A program made the translations under genes and the position numbers. The notes below the pieces were generated by a model. It was not told the origin of the DNA, made no database searches, and was given only the letters and a program-made list of their open reading frames with translations. Positions 1 through 6,941 of a stretch of 26,533 nucleotides of DNA are shown here, piece after piece (the stretch's first letter is position 1; each line of letters starts with the position of its first letter). This stretch comes from Bog-793 sp050014835 (lineage in GTDB: Bacteria; Actinomycetota; Acidimicrobiia; Acidimicrobiales; Bog-793): contig JBEKCO010000024.1 in assembly GCA_050014835.1 (NCBI GenBank), positions 1-26,533 of the forward strand. Reading direction: 5' to 3'.

Positions 1-45
1 AACATCGACCCGGCGTCTTGAAAGATCCAATCCAGCGTGCAACAT
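1..45 (-). CDS. IS110-family transposase, N-terminal 15 codons (partial)
   Basis: The minus strand from 45 to the left edge reads MLHAGLDLSRRRVDV, preceded by a strong ribosome-binding site (AAGGAGG at 62-56) 10 bases before the ATG. The pattern of a short leader, then A-G-L-D-L-S and a basic stretch, is how actinobacterial IS110 transposases begin. The Asp at residue 7 would be the first acidic residue of the DEDD (RuvC-like) catalytic domain. These enzymes move IS110 elements without classical terminal inverted repeats, and for IS110-group elements a guide (bridge) RNA comes from the non-coding end. Only 15 codons are visible, so whether the gene is intact beyond the window is unknown. The assignment rests on a short N-terminal motif plus the ribosome-binding site and is moderate. 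Confidence 0.55.
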   Translation of the reverse strand, partial: MLHAGLDLSRRRVDV

Positions 46-51
46 GGTGGT

Positions 52-108
52 GGGACCTCCTTCGGTGTGGTTCCGGAGAGAACCCAAGTTCTCACCGGGG
101 GAGGTCCC
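52..108 (-). promoter_or_regulatory. Hairpin sequestering the transposase ribosome-binding site (IS110 left-end leader)
   Basis: A perfect 9-bp inverted repeat (gggacctcc at 52-60, ggaggtccc at 100-108) flanks a nested 6-bp hairpin (gagaac 78-83, gttctc 88-93, loop ccaa). In the minus-strand transcript the outer stem contains GGAGG of the transposase ribosome-binding site, so the folded leader would hide it. Transposons often hide the ribosome-binding site when transcripts read in from outside. In the IS110 group the same region can also encode the bridge RNA. The structure is seen directly; its role is inferred. Confidence 0.5.
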
Positions 109-122
109 CCTTCATGGCATTC

Positions 123-422
123 TCAGTGGCGGTGTGCGTCCCCGACGTTGCTGAACCACTCGACTCGCGCTGGCTGGGGAACATCAGCCTTGGCGAACGC
201 GGGGCCGAGTTGGGAGACCATGAACTCCTCCTGGTCGGCCTTGGACTCCCACACCTCGACGACAACCAGCTTGTCGCCCGACTCTCCGGCGATGTGGCTC
301 AGCATGCCCTTCGGCCAGTGCTCCCAATCCGAGGAACCGTCCCAGCCGAGGAGATGGTTCACCTTGTTGTAGATGTTGACCGCATCGGGTGCGGTGAATT
401 CGAGAACGATGACGTCGGCCAC
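123..422 (-). CDS. Small ABM-like (dimeric alpha/beta barrel) protein of unknown function
   Basis: A 99-residue protein begins MADVIVLEFTAPDAV and contains VVVEVWESKADQEEFM near its middle. The alternation of beta strands and helices, with the V-x-E-V-W-E-S motif, resembles small stand-alone proteins of the antibiotic-biosynthesis-monooxygenase-like ferredoxin fold. No catalytic residue can be assigned and the substrate is unknown. I chose the GTG at 422 because GGGGG lies five bases upstream and the product then starts at the usual M-A-D-V. A TTG at 434 is the alternative. The C-terminus stops just before the IS110 leader, so the tail (NVGDAHRH) may have been altered by that insertion. It sits in the accessory left part of the window with no operon partner. 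Confidence 0.65.
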   Translation of the reverse strand: MADVIVLEFTAPDAVNIYNKVNHLLGWDGSSDWEHWPKGMLSHIAGESGDKLVVVEVWESKADQEEFMVSQLGPAFAKADVPQPARVEWFSNVGDAHRH

Positions 423-546
423 AGGTGCCCCCAAGTCGTTGTTCAGGTTAGGAAGTTGCCAGGAGGATGACCTTAACGGCGGCTTCGCGTCGACCGGCCG
501 CTGCGGGAAAGCGTCGCGGAACAGCGATCTCGCCGGAGGCCGGGCC

Positions 547-562
547 GGAATCGAACTCGGGT
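547..562. other. Possible degenerate att site: partial copy of the tRNA-Cys T-arm
   Basis: The 16 bases at 547-562 (ggaatcgaactcgggt) match 2922-2937 inside the tRNA-Cys gene at 15 of 16 positions, in the same orientation. A tyrosine recombinase remnant lies between the two copies. Integrating elements commonly use the 3' half of a tRNA as attachment core and leave such a direct repeat at the far end. The match does not extend clearly into the acceptor stem, so chance similarity to a generic T-arm remains possible. Confidence 0.3.
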
Positions 563-775
563 CCGGGAACCTTGACGAACGACTCTCCAGTCGCGGCCCG
601 CACCCACGTCGCCGCGATCCAGGGTCGCCGCCGCTCGGTGGTCGTTTGCGTTGGGTATCCGGCGACCCGCGGGACGATCACGAGTGGAGCCTGTGCTACG
701 ACCCCAAAAGCGCGAAGTTGTCGAAGTCCGCGATCGTGCTGTCGGCTTCGCTGGACGTTGCCTGAACCCGGGCGC

Positions 776-1099
776 TACTTGCGCCGTCAGGACCTTTCGG
801 ACGCGTGGCGAGTGGCCTGCACCGCCATCGGTCTCATGTCGTGGTCGAAGGACCATCCCGAGGGCATCCGGCCACATGATCTCCGGCACCACGCGGCCAC
901 GACGACAGCGCGGATACCAGGCGTGACCACGAAGGAACTGATGGCCCGTCTCGGCCACTCGAGCCCGCGTACGGTGCTCATTTACCAGCACGCCACGGAG
1001 GAACGCGACCGGGCTATCGCCGACCAGCTCGACACCCTGATCGACTCGACACAACGTGAGCCACGAGCCAAGGTCGTGAACCTGGAGCTTCGGAAATAA
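776..1099 (+). pseudogene. Tyrosine recombinase (phage-type integrase), C-terminal remnant
   Basis: The last 108 codons of this reading frame carry the catalytic end of a tyrosine recombinase. They include H-D-L-R followed by H-H, then L-G-H-S-S about 24 residues later, and the nucleophile region L-I-Y-Q-H-A nine residues after that. The Arg, His and Tyr of the active site are therefore present. Upstream of about 776 the frame becomes Arg/Pro-rich noise. A weak fragment (DPKSAKLSKSAIVL), which resembles the usual beta-strand before the catalytic box, sits in another frame and ends at a stop near 765. No N-terminal core-binding or SAM-like domain is visible, so this is a frameshifted, truncated relic rather than a working integrase. 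It lies 1.8 kb from tRNA-Cys, the kind of target such enzymes use. Confidence 0.7.
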
Positions 1100-1556
1100 G
1101 CAAATAAGCAGGGTGCAGTCACAGTGACCGGTCTCATGCTCGCGACAGTTGCCTGCCCCGGAGCGGCACTTGGTGGGCACCTTCGCGACCGCCCCGTGTA
1201 ACGGCACAAAGGTGCGACCGTAACCTGGCGGATCCTGACGGAGGACCACCGGCATCCGGGGTGACATGTGCACTCCAGGGTAAGTCCGTCGCCGAGGCGA
1301 GCCGGACGTTGCGACTCAGGGGAAAGGCCACCCGCGTCGAAGAGATCGGCCGCTGCGTGGGCCAGCGACAACGTGGTTACATCGATTGCCCGTGGGAGCT
1401 TGGGTTGTCGGTTCCTGGCGCGGGTAACTGAGATTGACCATTTCTTTGACCGATTTGCGCTCATTTCCGCCGCCCCGCGTACTATCGGGGTTAGCTTTCA
1501 GTGGCCCAGAGATGAAATGAACGAGTAACAGGAGCTGTGGCAAGAAGAGTCCAGCC
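1100..1556. other. Gene-free stretch before the G1 peptidase
   Basis: I see no convincing coding region here. Minor points are a tandem aaataagc pair just after the integrase remnant, and two TTGACC hexamers 12 bases apart (1434-1439 and 1446-1451) in an AT-richer patch upstream of the peptidase gene. These could be promoter or operator elements, but no well-spaced -10 accompanies either. Confidence 0.4.
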
Positions 1557-2720
1557 ATGTTCCACCGCTTGATCACCAGCCTTCTGGCTGCGTTGGCAGT
1601 ATCGGTCTTCTGCACCGTTCCCGTCGCTCCGCCCAGTGGCGCGGCAAGAGGACCGGGCATGGATTCATTCTCGCCAGAGCGTCCTGCCGCCCGAACGGCC
1701 GGCGAGAAGGTCAGTCTCCCCGCTCTCGAGCCCTCCGGCGCCGGCCCAGCGGCTAGGCGACTCGCCGGCGGATCACTTGGCGCAGCGGCGCATGCCTCGC
1801 GGCTGCGGATCATAACGACCTCGCTCCCACAAGCGCCTATGGGAGTCCGCTATTCAGCAACTCTTACAGCATCTGGTGGTACACCCCCGTATTCCTGGAA
1901 GGTGGTTGGACGCTATCCGCTACTACCGGGTCTCCGGCTCACCCGGAGTGGCAGGATTGTTGGTTCTCCTACGGAAGGTGGCTATGACCAGTTCACGGTC
2001 AGGGTGGTCGATTCTTCAAGACCTACCCGCCAGGTAGCCAGAGCATCGTTATTGATAACGACGCCCGCCGTGCCGACACGAACCACCGATCCACCTAACT
2101 GGTCTGGCCGGGCGGACGTGGGTAAGTCTTTTACTGCCGTCATCGGAACCTTCAACGTGCCCAACATCCTTCCGTCATCTGGCCCCACCACCACATCCGA
2201 ATGGGTCGGTATTGATGGCGCTACCAACTCGTCACTGATTCAGGCCGGGGTGACTGAAATGTACGACCCGACTACGAACTCAGTGAGCACCTATGCTTGG
2301 TGGGAGATACTTCCCGCGGCCAATACGCCCATTCAGATGTCGGTTAGTACGGGCGACATCTGTACCGTAACGATCTATCAGGTTTCCGGCTCGACGTGGG
2401 ACATCAACTTTGAGGACAACACCAACGGGCAGACGTTCAATACGGAACAGAGTTATTACGGTCCCGAAACGAGCATGGAATGGATTGTCGAAGCTCCCAT
2501 CGGTGCTTCCGGCAAAGAGGACGTGCTCGGTCATTATGCGCCAGATGTCGAGTTCACTAACATGCGGGCCACCGGGGTTACAATGACTACTACCAGGCTC
2601 ATAATGAAACAAAACGGGGTTCCGGTGTCGACCCCGTCGAGCATGACGGGAGTATGGGGTATCACCGTCGGATATGGTGCCGCAGTACCTGCGACACCAC
2701 CAGACCGACCCATCCCATGA
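1557..2720 (+). CDS. Secreted Ig-like plus G1-family (glutamic) peptidase
   Basis: A 387-residue protein. Residues 1-30 form a signal peptide. Residues 31-82 are a low-complexity linker or propeptide. Residues 84-168 form a putative Ig (He_PIG-type) domain with GVRYSATLTASGGTPPYSW. Residues 178-375 match the G1 (eqolisin) peptidase fold: NWSG at 181-184, EWVGIDG at 215-221, Gln229 in LIQAG, AWWE at 247-250 and EWIVE at 308-312. Family knowledge makes one Gln and one Glu the catalytic pair; Gln229 and the Glu of the last motif fit. Such enzymes cleave proteins at acidic pH, and this one should act outside the cell. Base composition is clearly AT-richer than neighbouring genes, suggesting transfer. 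It stands alone between the recombinase remnant and tRNA-Cys. The upstream ribosome-binding site is weak (gaagag). Confidence 0.85.
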   Translation: MFHRLITSLLAALAVSVFCTVPVAPPSGAARGPGMDSFSPERPAARTAGEKVSLPALEPSGAGPAARRLAGGSLGAAAHASRLRIITTSLPQAPMGVRYSATLTASGGTPPYSWKVVGRYPLLPGLRLTRSGRIVGSPTEGGYDQFTVRVVDSSRPTRQVARASLLITTPAVPTRTTDPPNWSGRADVGKSFTAVIGTFNVPNILPSSGPTTTSEWVGIDGATNSSLIQAGVTEMYDPTTNSVSTYAWWEILPAANTPIQMSVSTGDICTVTIYQVSGSTWDINFEDNTNGQTFNTEQSYYGPETSMEWIVEAPIGASGKEDVLGHYAPDVEFTNMRATGVTMTTTRLIMKQNGVPVSTPSSMTGVWGITVGYGAAVPATPPDRPIP

Positions 2721-2910
2721 GGTGATCCTCGGCCGCAGTGCCGAAGGTCGTACTTCCGATGACCCCGAGAGAGGAGCGCCGGGGAGGCGGCCACCCGCTC
2801 CGAGCGACGGATCGGGAGTCGAAGTCGTGTCCCGTAATGCGCGCTGGCATCCGCTTCGAGCGTGCCCACAAACGCCGGGTAGGTGCGGCAGTAACGGCAC
2901 TTATATCTTG

Positions 2911-2982
2911 AGGCGGCGCCGGGAATCGAACCCGGGTACAGGGCTTTGCAGGCCCTTGCCTAAGCCACTCGGCCACGCCGCC
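2911..2982 (-). tRNA. tRNA-Cys (GCA)
   Basis: The minus strand folds as a cloverleaf. A seven-base-pair acceptor stem (GGCGGCG with CGCCGCC) ends in discriminator U73, typical of tRNA-Cys. The anticodon stem AGGGC/GCCCT holds the loop CTGCAAA, giving anticodon GCA. The T arm is CCGGG-TTCGATT-CCCGG. CCA is not encoded. The gene lies downstream of fabI on the same strand, separated by two hairpins, and its 3' end faces the accessory region. Confidence 0.95.
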
Positions 2983-3001
2983 GTCGTGCGCAACCCTACT
3001 T

Positions 3002-3019
3002 CGGCGAGTTCCTTCGCCG
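3002..3019 (-). terminator. Hairpin upstream of tRNA-Cys
   Basis: The inverted repeat cggcga (3002-3007) and tcgccg (3014-3019) has a six-base loop and lies between fabI and tRNA-Cys. It has no U-tract. It could be part of fabI transcript termination or a processing signal. Confidence 0.3.
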
Positions 3020-3022
3020 GCC

Positions 3023-3049
3023 GAGGCACATTTTCCGGGTTTGTGCCTC
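3023..3049 (-). terminator. Hairpin downstream of fabI
   Basis: A perfect 8-bp inverted repeat, gaggcaca at 3023-3030 and tgtgcctc at 3042-3049 with an 11-base loop, begins 10 bases after the fabI stop. On the minus strand no U-run follows, so this is a candidate U-less terminator or 3'-stabilising hairpin of a type common in actinobacteria. Confidence 0.45.
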
Positions 3050-3059
3050 CCGGCCCGTT

Positions 3060-3836
3060 TCACGCCCCGATCGCGTGATAACCGCCGTCGACGTGAACGA
3101 TCTCTCCCGTCGTTCGGGGGAACCAGTCCGACAACAGCGCGACGCAGGCCCGCGCGACGGCCTCGCGGTCCCGGTTGACGTCCCAGCCGAGGGGCGCCCG
3201 GTCCTCCCAGACCTTCTCGAAGCGCTCGAAGCCGGGGATCGACCTCGCCGCGACTGTGCGGACCGGTCCGGCGGCGACCAGGTTGACGCGGATCGCCTTC
3301 GACCCGAGGTCCCGGGCGAGGTATCGGGTGAGTGACTCGAGTGCCGCCTTGGCGACGCCCATCCAGTCGTAACCCGGCCAGGCGACGGTCGCGTCGAAGT
3401 CGAGCCCGACGATCGATGCACCGCCGGACGCCTCGAGCAGGCCGACGAAGGCCGACGCGAGGACCTTCAGCGAGTACGCGGAGATCTCGACGGCGGTCGC
3501 GACATCTTCCCAATCCGCCTCGAGCATCCCGCGGCCGAGACAGGCGTCCGGCGCGTAACCGATCGAGTGGAGGATCCCGTCGAGCCGCCCGAAACGCGAC
3601 TCGACCTCGGCCGCGACGCGCGCCGGATGCTCAGGGTTGGTGACGTCGAGCTCGAGCACGTCGGTCGGTTGCGGGAGCCGGCGGGCCATCCGCTCGGTGA
3701 GGGACATCCCGCGGCCGGCACCGGTGAGCACCAGCTCGGCGCCTTCGGTCTGGGCGAGGTGGGCGACGGCGAACGCGATCGAATCCTCGGTGAGGACGCC
3801 CGTCACGAGGATCTTCTTCCCGTCGAGCAGGCCCAA
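3060..3836 (-). CDS. fabI: Enoyl-[acyl-carrier-protein] reductase (NADH), FabI/InhA type
   Basis: A 258-residue short-chain dehydrogenase of the FabI/InhA class, which reduces trans-2-enoyl-ACP in the last step of each fatty-acid elongation cycle. The divergent nucleotide-binding motif is GVLTEDSIAF near residues 13-22. LDVTNPE and LHSIGYAP follow, and the catalytic pair is Tyr156 and Lys163 in YDWMGVAK, with the FabI/InhA Y-x6-K spacing rather than the Y-x3-K of classical short-chain dehydrogenases. AGPVRTVAARSIPGF (the substrate-binding loop) and VDGGYHAIGA close the protein. I chose the TTG at 3836 because GGGAGGGGG lies just upstream and the product then has family length and starts MGLLDGKK. 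An ATG at 3884 would add 16 non-conserved residues. It is monocistronic here, followed on its own strand by hairpins and tRNA-Cys. Confidence 0.93.
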   Translation of the reverse strand: MGLLDGKKILVTGVLTEDSIAFAVAHLAQTEGAELVLTGAGRGMSLTERMARRLPQPTDVLELDVTNPEHPARVAAEVESRFGRLDGILHSIGYAPDACLGRGMLEADWEDVATAVEISAYSLKVLASAFVGLLEASGGASIVGLDFDATVAWPGYDWMGVAKAALESLTRYLARDLGSKAIRVNLVAAGPVRTVAARSIPGFERFEKVWEDRAPLGWDVNRDREAVARACVALLSDWFPRTTGEIVHVDGGYHAIGA

Positions 3837-4015
3837 GGCTTCCCCCTCCCGGTTGAGGCGCCGGAGGACCGGCGCTCGGGACACTACTGGTGGTGCCCCG
3901 GGCCGTCCATCGGATGCCCACGCGCCGTCCCGCCCGCGTCGTCGCCCTGCCTCACGACCTGGTGGCGCCCACCCGAGGATCCGACGCCCGACGTGCCTGT
4001 GCCGCGACGCGAGAC

Positions 4016-4040
4016 CCGGCCGGCGGAGGCCGCCGGCCGG
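4016..4040 (-). terminator. Strong GC hairpin downstream of the secreted-protein gene
   Basis: A perfect 11-bp stem (ccggccggcgg at 4016-4026, ccgccggccgg at 4030-4040) with a three-base loop lies 41 bases after the stop of the minus-strand gene ending at 4082. No U-tract follows, so it is a candidate GC-hairpin terminator, possibly bidirectional. The rest of the interval 3837-4081 shows nothing else I can assign. Confidence 0.5.
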
Positions 4041-4081
4041 ATCTCAGAGTTGCTTCGTGGCGGCTGACGCCACCGTCGGGA

Positions 4082-4771
4082 CTACGGTGCCGACTCGATC
4101 TTCGCTCCTGCGGGCAGGGCGAACAGGCTCGAGGGGGGCGACCCGGAGAAGCCCGTGAGCGTAACCTGTTCCAAGGTGCCCTCGCCGAAGTAGGCGAAGA
4201 CGCCGCCGTTCGTCACGCAGTAGGTCGGCTTCGTGGAGGTGAGGTCGATGGTGACGCACTTCGAGGCCTGGCCGGCGAAGGTCTTCGTGAAGGACGTGTA
4301 CCCCTTCGCCCCGGACTCATAGGACTCGATCTCCGGGAGCACCTCGCCAGGCTGGAAGAAGCCGAGGTCCGTCGACGCCACCGACTTTGTCTCGGGCACG
4401 CAGATGTTCATGCCGGCGGCGGCCGTGCATCCCCAGTCCTTGGTCCCGAGCTCGATGAACTCGAACTTGCCCGCGGATTCGGCAAAGCTCAGGACGAAGT
4501 CCGGTGGCTTCTGCGCGTAGGTGAAGGTCGCGTTCACTGACGACGTCTTGACCGTGTACGTGGCCGAGAGGGTCGCCTTCTCCTCTTTCTGCAGAGCGCC
4601 GGTGATGTTCTTGATCGACGAGGACGAACCCTTCGGCTTGGGCTTCTTCGCCGCGACAGACGTCGCCGAAACGGCGGTCGCCAGCATGCCCGTGACGCAG
4701 AGCGCGGCGACGACGACGAAACCGGAGCGTCGTGCCCATCCCCGGACACGTAACGGTGGAACTGTGCGCAT
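4082..4771 (-). CDS. Secreted protein of unknown function with four mature cysteines
   Basis: A 229-residue protein with a clear signal peptide: basic MRTVPPLRVRGWARR, a hydrophobic core to about residue 40, then a lysine-rich KKPKPKG linker. The mature part alternates short strands (ATLSATYTV, VNATFTYAQ, DFVLSFAES, FEFIELG), suggesting a beta-rich fold. Four cysteines (in WGC, NIC, SKC and TYC) could form two disulfides. The single Cys in the signal region is not in a convincing lipobox, so secretion rather than lipid anchoring is my reading. I do not recognise a named family. The ATG at 4771 has GGGGGGAAG upstream. It lies alone between the BTAD regulator and fabI, all on the minus strand, with 270 bases separating it from the regulator. 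Confidence 0.8.
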   Translation of the reverse strand: MRTVPPLRVRGWARRSGFVVVAALCVTGMLATAVSATSVAAKKPKPKGSSSSIKNITGALQKEEKATLSATYTVKTSSVNATFTYAQKPPDFVLSFAESAGKFEFIELGTKDWGCTAAAGMNICVPETKSVASTDLGFFQPGEVLPEIESYESGAKGYTSFTKTFAGQASKCVTIDLTSTKPTYCVTNGGVFAYFGEGTLEQVTLTGFSGSPPSSLFALPAGAKIESAP

Positions 4772-5041
4772 GGAACACCACTTCCCCCCGAAGGACTTCC
4801 GGGTGTTGGAGAACCGATCTGGACAGGTAAATGCTAACCACGTGCAACGATCTTCGTGCCGGGGGGCACAATGTCTTGGGCGCGCGTCGCCGCGCTCAAG
4901 CGCCGGGCCGCGTCATCAGGACCGCCCGGCTTGCGGGTTCGTCTCCTCGAGGTACGGATCTGGCGCGCGCCGCCGCTTCCGCCTCCATCCGGCTCCAGGG
5001 CCGGCGGGTGACCGGTCCGATCCCGAACCGGACGATCGAGG

Positions 5042-6631
5042 TCAGCCGACCGGGCTGATCTGCGGGGTGCGGCCCGACAGGCGCGTGTAGAGCGCCGCGG
5101 TCTCGGGATGCACGCCGCGCAACGGGTCGCCGTCGATCTCGAGGACGAGCGCGAGGTGGCGCAGGGTCGCCTCGACCCCGGCGCGGTCGCCCGCCGCGTC
5201 GGCGGCCTCCATGAGCAGTCGGTGGAGCCGCTCGTCCCACGGCGTGGCGCGCAGGGCCCGCTGTGCCGCCCAGATCGCGTCGTCGGGACGTCCGGCGCCG
5301 AGCGCGAACCTCCCCAGACCGAGCGCGCACGCGACGATTGCGTGCTCGATCTCGACGGCATATCCCTCGAGCGCGGTCCACTGGCCCTGATGGAGATCGA
5401 GGAACGGCCGGCCGCGCACGAGCTCGAGGGCATCGTGCCACGCCGCGGGGTCGTCTCGGGCCGCGAGGGACTTGAAGCGCTCCCAGTCCGTCGTGACGTC
5501 GGCGATGCGGTGGCGCTCGCCGGACTTGCGCAGGCGGGGCCGGCCGTCCGGCGTGAAACCGAGGGCCCGGCGCGCTTCGCTCAGGCGGTTGGCAATCGTC
5601 TGGGTCGGCATCCGTCGTTCCGGCCACAGGGCCGTCTCCCACGCCGCGGTCGTCGCGCCCTCGGGGTGCATCGCGAGGTAGACGACGAGCTCGGTGAGCC
5701 GCGGATGCCCGGCGAGCGGGAACGCCGAGCCGCGGATCTCCACGGGGCCGAGGATGGCGACCTCGATCGGACCGGACCCGGCGGCGATCCCCGGGAGCGC
5801 GTCGCCCCGGTCGGGCGTCGCAGTCGCCGCCGCCTTGCGCGGTCCGGGAGAGCGCAGGTACACGGCGCAGCGATCCCGTCTCCCGGCGACGAGGATCGCT
5901 CGGGCCGCCGGGTGCGCGGCGGGAACGACGATCCCCGAGGCGGGGTGGCGGTGGACCGCGGCGACGAGCCGTTCGAGGTCGTCATCGGCGCACGGTGTTC
6001 CGACGAAGACGGCGACGGGATCGGTCGACTCGGCGAGGGCGGCGAAGATCGCGGCGATCGCCGGCACGCGGGCGGCCCGCGGCGGGCCGAGGTCGCCGAC
6101 GACGAGGACCCGGGCGCGCCGGATCCTCGACGACGAGGCGGAGCGGATGACCGCGTCGATGACCCGGTCGACGTCGCCGGCGGGCCCGACGACCGAGGTG
6201 CACTCCGCGGCGACGAGGTCGACGAGGTAGGCGGGGCCGCCCTCGTTCGGCACGGTGACGAGACAGAGCTTGCCTGCCTCCGTCGCGTCGCCCGTCCGCG
6301 TCCGGCCGGAGTGCTCGTCGTACGCGAACGTCCAGGTCGGGCGCACGGTGCCGTCACCGAGGGGCGGGCCGAGGCGGACGCCGGTGTCCGACGCCAGTGC
6401 GAGCTCGTGACGCGTCAGCTCGTAGACGACGGGTCGTTCGTCGCGTTCGGGTCCGAGCGAGGGAGCGACGAACTCGGCGATCGCGTCGGTGAACGGGCGG
6501 TAGAGCGCGCGCCCGTCGTCGCGATCGGCGGGCGAACCGAGCCGGGGCTCATCTCCGAGGGCGTGAGGATGCCCGACCGCCCCGGAGACGTTCCCTAGCC
6601 GCTCGCCGCCCACCGATGCCGCTTCTCGCAT
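5042..6631 (-). CDS. BTAD/SARP-type transcriptional regulator
   Basis: A 529-residue protein. Residues 289-375 form an OmpR-like winged helix as in SARP regulators: IEVAILGPVEIRG, then a helix-turn-helix around ANRLSEARRALG. Residues 385-525 form the all-helical bacterial transcriptional activator domain (WERFKSLAARDD to EATLRHLALVLEIDGDPLRGVHPETAALY). Residues 60-265 resemble the conserved alpha/beta region found before the BTAD module in large membrane-bound LysM/BTAD proteins (YLVDLVAAECTSVVGPAGDVDRVIDAVI). The transmembrane helices and LysM domain of those proteins are absent, so this looks like a soluble shortened version. The ATG at 6631 has GGGGGA seven bases upstream. The gene diverges from rimP. 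Its target genes cannot be inferred; the adjacent secreted-protein gene is one possibility. Confidence 0.85.
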   Translation of the reverse strand: MREAASVGGERLGNVSGAVGHPHALGDEPRLGSPADRDDGRALYRPFTDAIAEFVAPSLGPERDERPVVYELTRHELALASDTGVRLGPPLGDGTVRPTWTFAYDEHSGRTRTGDATEAGKLCLVTVPNEGGPAYLVDLVAAECTSVVGPAGDVDRVIDAVIRSASSSRIRRARVLVVGDLGPPRAARVPAIAAIFAALAESTDPVAVFVGTPCADDDLERLVAAVHRHPASGIVVPAAHPAARAILVAGRRDRCAVYLRSPGPRKAAATATPDRGDALPGIAAGSGPIEVAILGPVEIRGSAFPLAGHPRLTELVVYLAMHPEGATTAAWETALWPERRMPTQTIANRLSEARRALGFTPDGRPRLRKSGERHRIADVTTDWERFKSLAARDDPAAWHDALELVRGRPFLDLHQGQWTALEGYAVEIEHAIVACALGLGRFALGAGRPDDAIWAAQRALRATPWDERLHRLLMEAADAAGDRAGVEATLRHLALVLEIDGDPLRGVHPETAALYTRLSGRTPQISPVG

Positions 6632-6648
6632 CTCGCGTCCCCCGTTGG

Positions 6649-6664
6649 AGGGTCCGGGGACCCT
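6649..6664. repeat. Perfect inverted repeat upstream of the BTAD gene
   Basis: The repeat agggtcc (6649-6655) and ggaccct (6658-6664) is nearly continuous and lies 18 bases upstream of the regulator start. It could be an operator-like palindrome, for example for autoregulation, or a leader hairpin. No further evidence supports either. Confidence 0.3.
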
Positions 6665-6799
6665 GCCGCAGTTGCCGATCGGACCCGCCCGATCTCACGC
6701 CAGCATCGATGGGCGCCGTACCGTTTCTTCTACCGCCCCGCCGGTCCGGGCGCCAGATGAGAACGGGTCATCGTCGCCGATGGGCGGCCAAATCGGCCG

Positions 6800-6830
6800 G
6801 GTTCCGGCGACGATGCGGTTGCTATACTTT
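6800..6830 (+). promoter_or_regulatory. Candidate promoter for the rimP-nusA-infB operon
   Basis: TATACT at 6823-6828 is a good sigma-70-type -10 hexamer (preceded by GC, in gctatacttt) in otherwise very GC-rich DNA. A -35 at 17-bp spacing (about 6800-6805, ggttcc) is poor. Transcription would start near 6835 and produce the leader carrying the intrinsic terminator at 6862-6895. Confidence 0.5.
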
Positions 6831-6861
6831 GCGCAGCGGTTTGTCGAACGGAAGGTCGTCT

Positions 6862-6895
6862 GAACGTGGGCTCCGCGCCCACGTTCTTGTTTTTC
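6862..6895 (+). terminator. Intrinsic terminator/attenuator in the rimP-nusA leader
   Basis: A perfect 10-bp stem (gaacgtgggc at 6862-6871, gcccacgttc at 6877-6886) with a five-base loop is followed directly by ttgttttt. This is a textbook Rho-independent terminator placed between the promoter and rimP. Hairpins of the GTGGGC/GCCCAC type followed by U-runs recur upstream of rimP in many bacteria and are thought to let the operon sense NusA or termination activity. Its position upstream of an essential operon argues for attenuation rather than the end of another transcript. Confidence 0.85.
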
Positions 6896-6941
6896 GGAGC
6901 AGTTCGGTGGTTGGTGGGAATCGACGGGGCCAGCGGGGACG

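Noticed and set aside
448..681. A 77-codon minus-strand frame over the left part of the integrase relic (WIAATWVRAATGESFVK...)
   Set aside because: No ribosome-binding site or recognisable family. It lies in decayed DNA where several frames are open by composition.
982..1464. A 160-codon minus-strand frame
   Set aside because: Antisense to the integrase remnant and the gene-free stretch, with Arg/Ser/Pro-rich content typical of non-coding frames in GC-rich DNA.
1434..1485. TTGACC hexamers and TACTAT as a promoter for the peptidase gene
   Set aside because: No pair has acceptable 16-19 base spacing (28 bases for the closest TTGACC to TACTAT).
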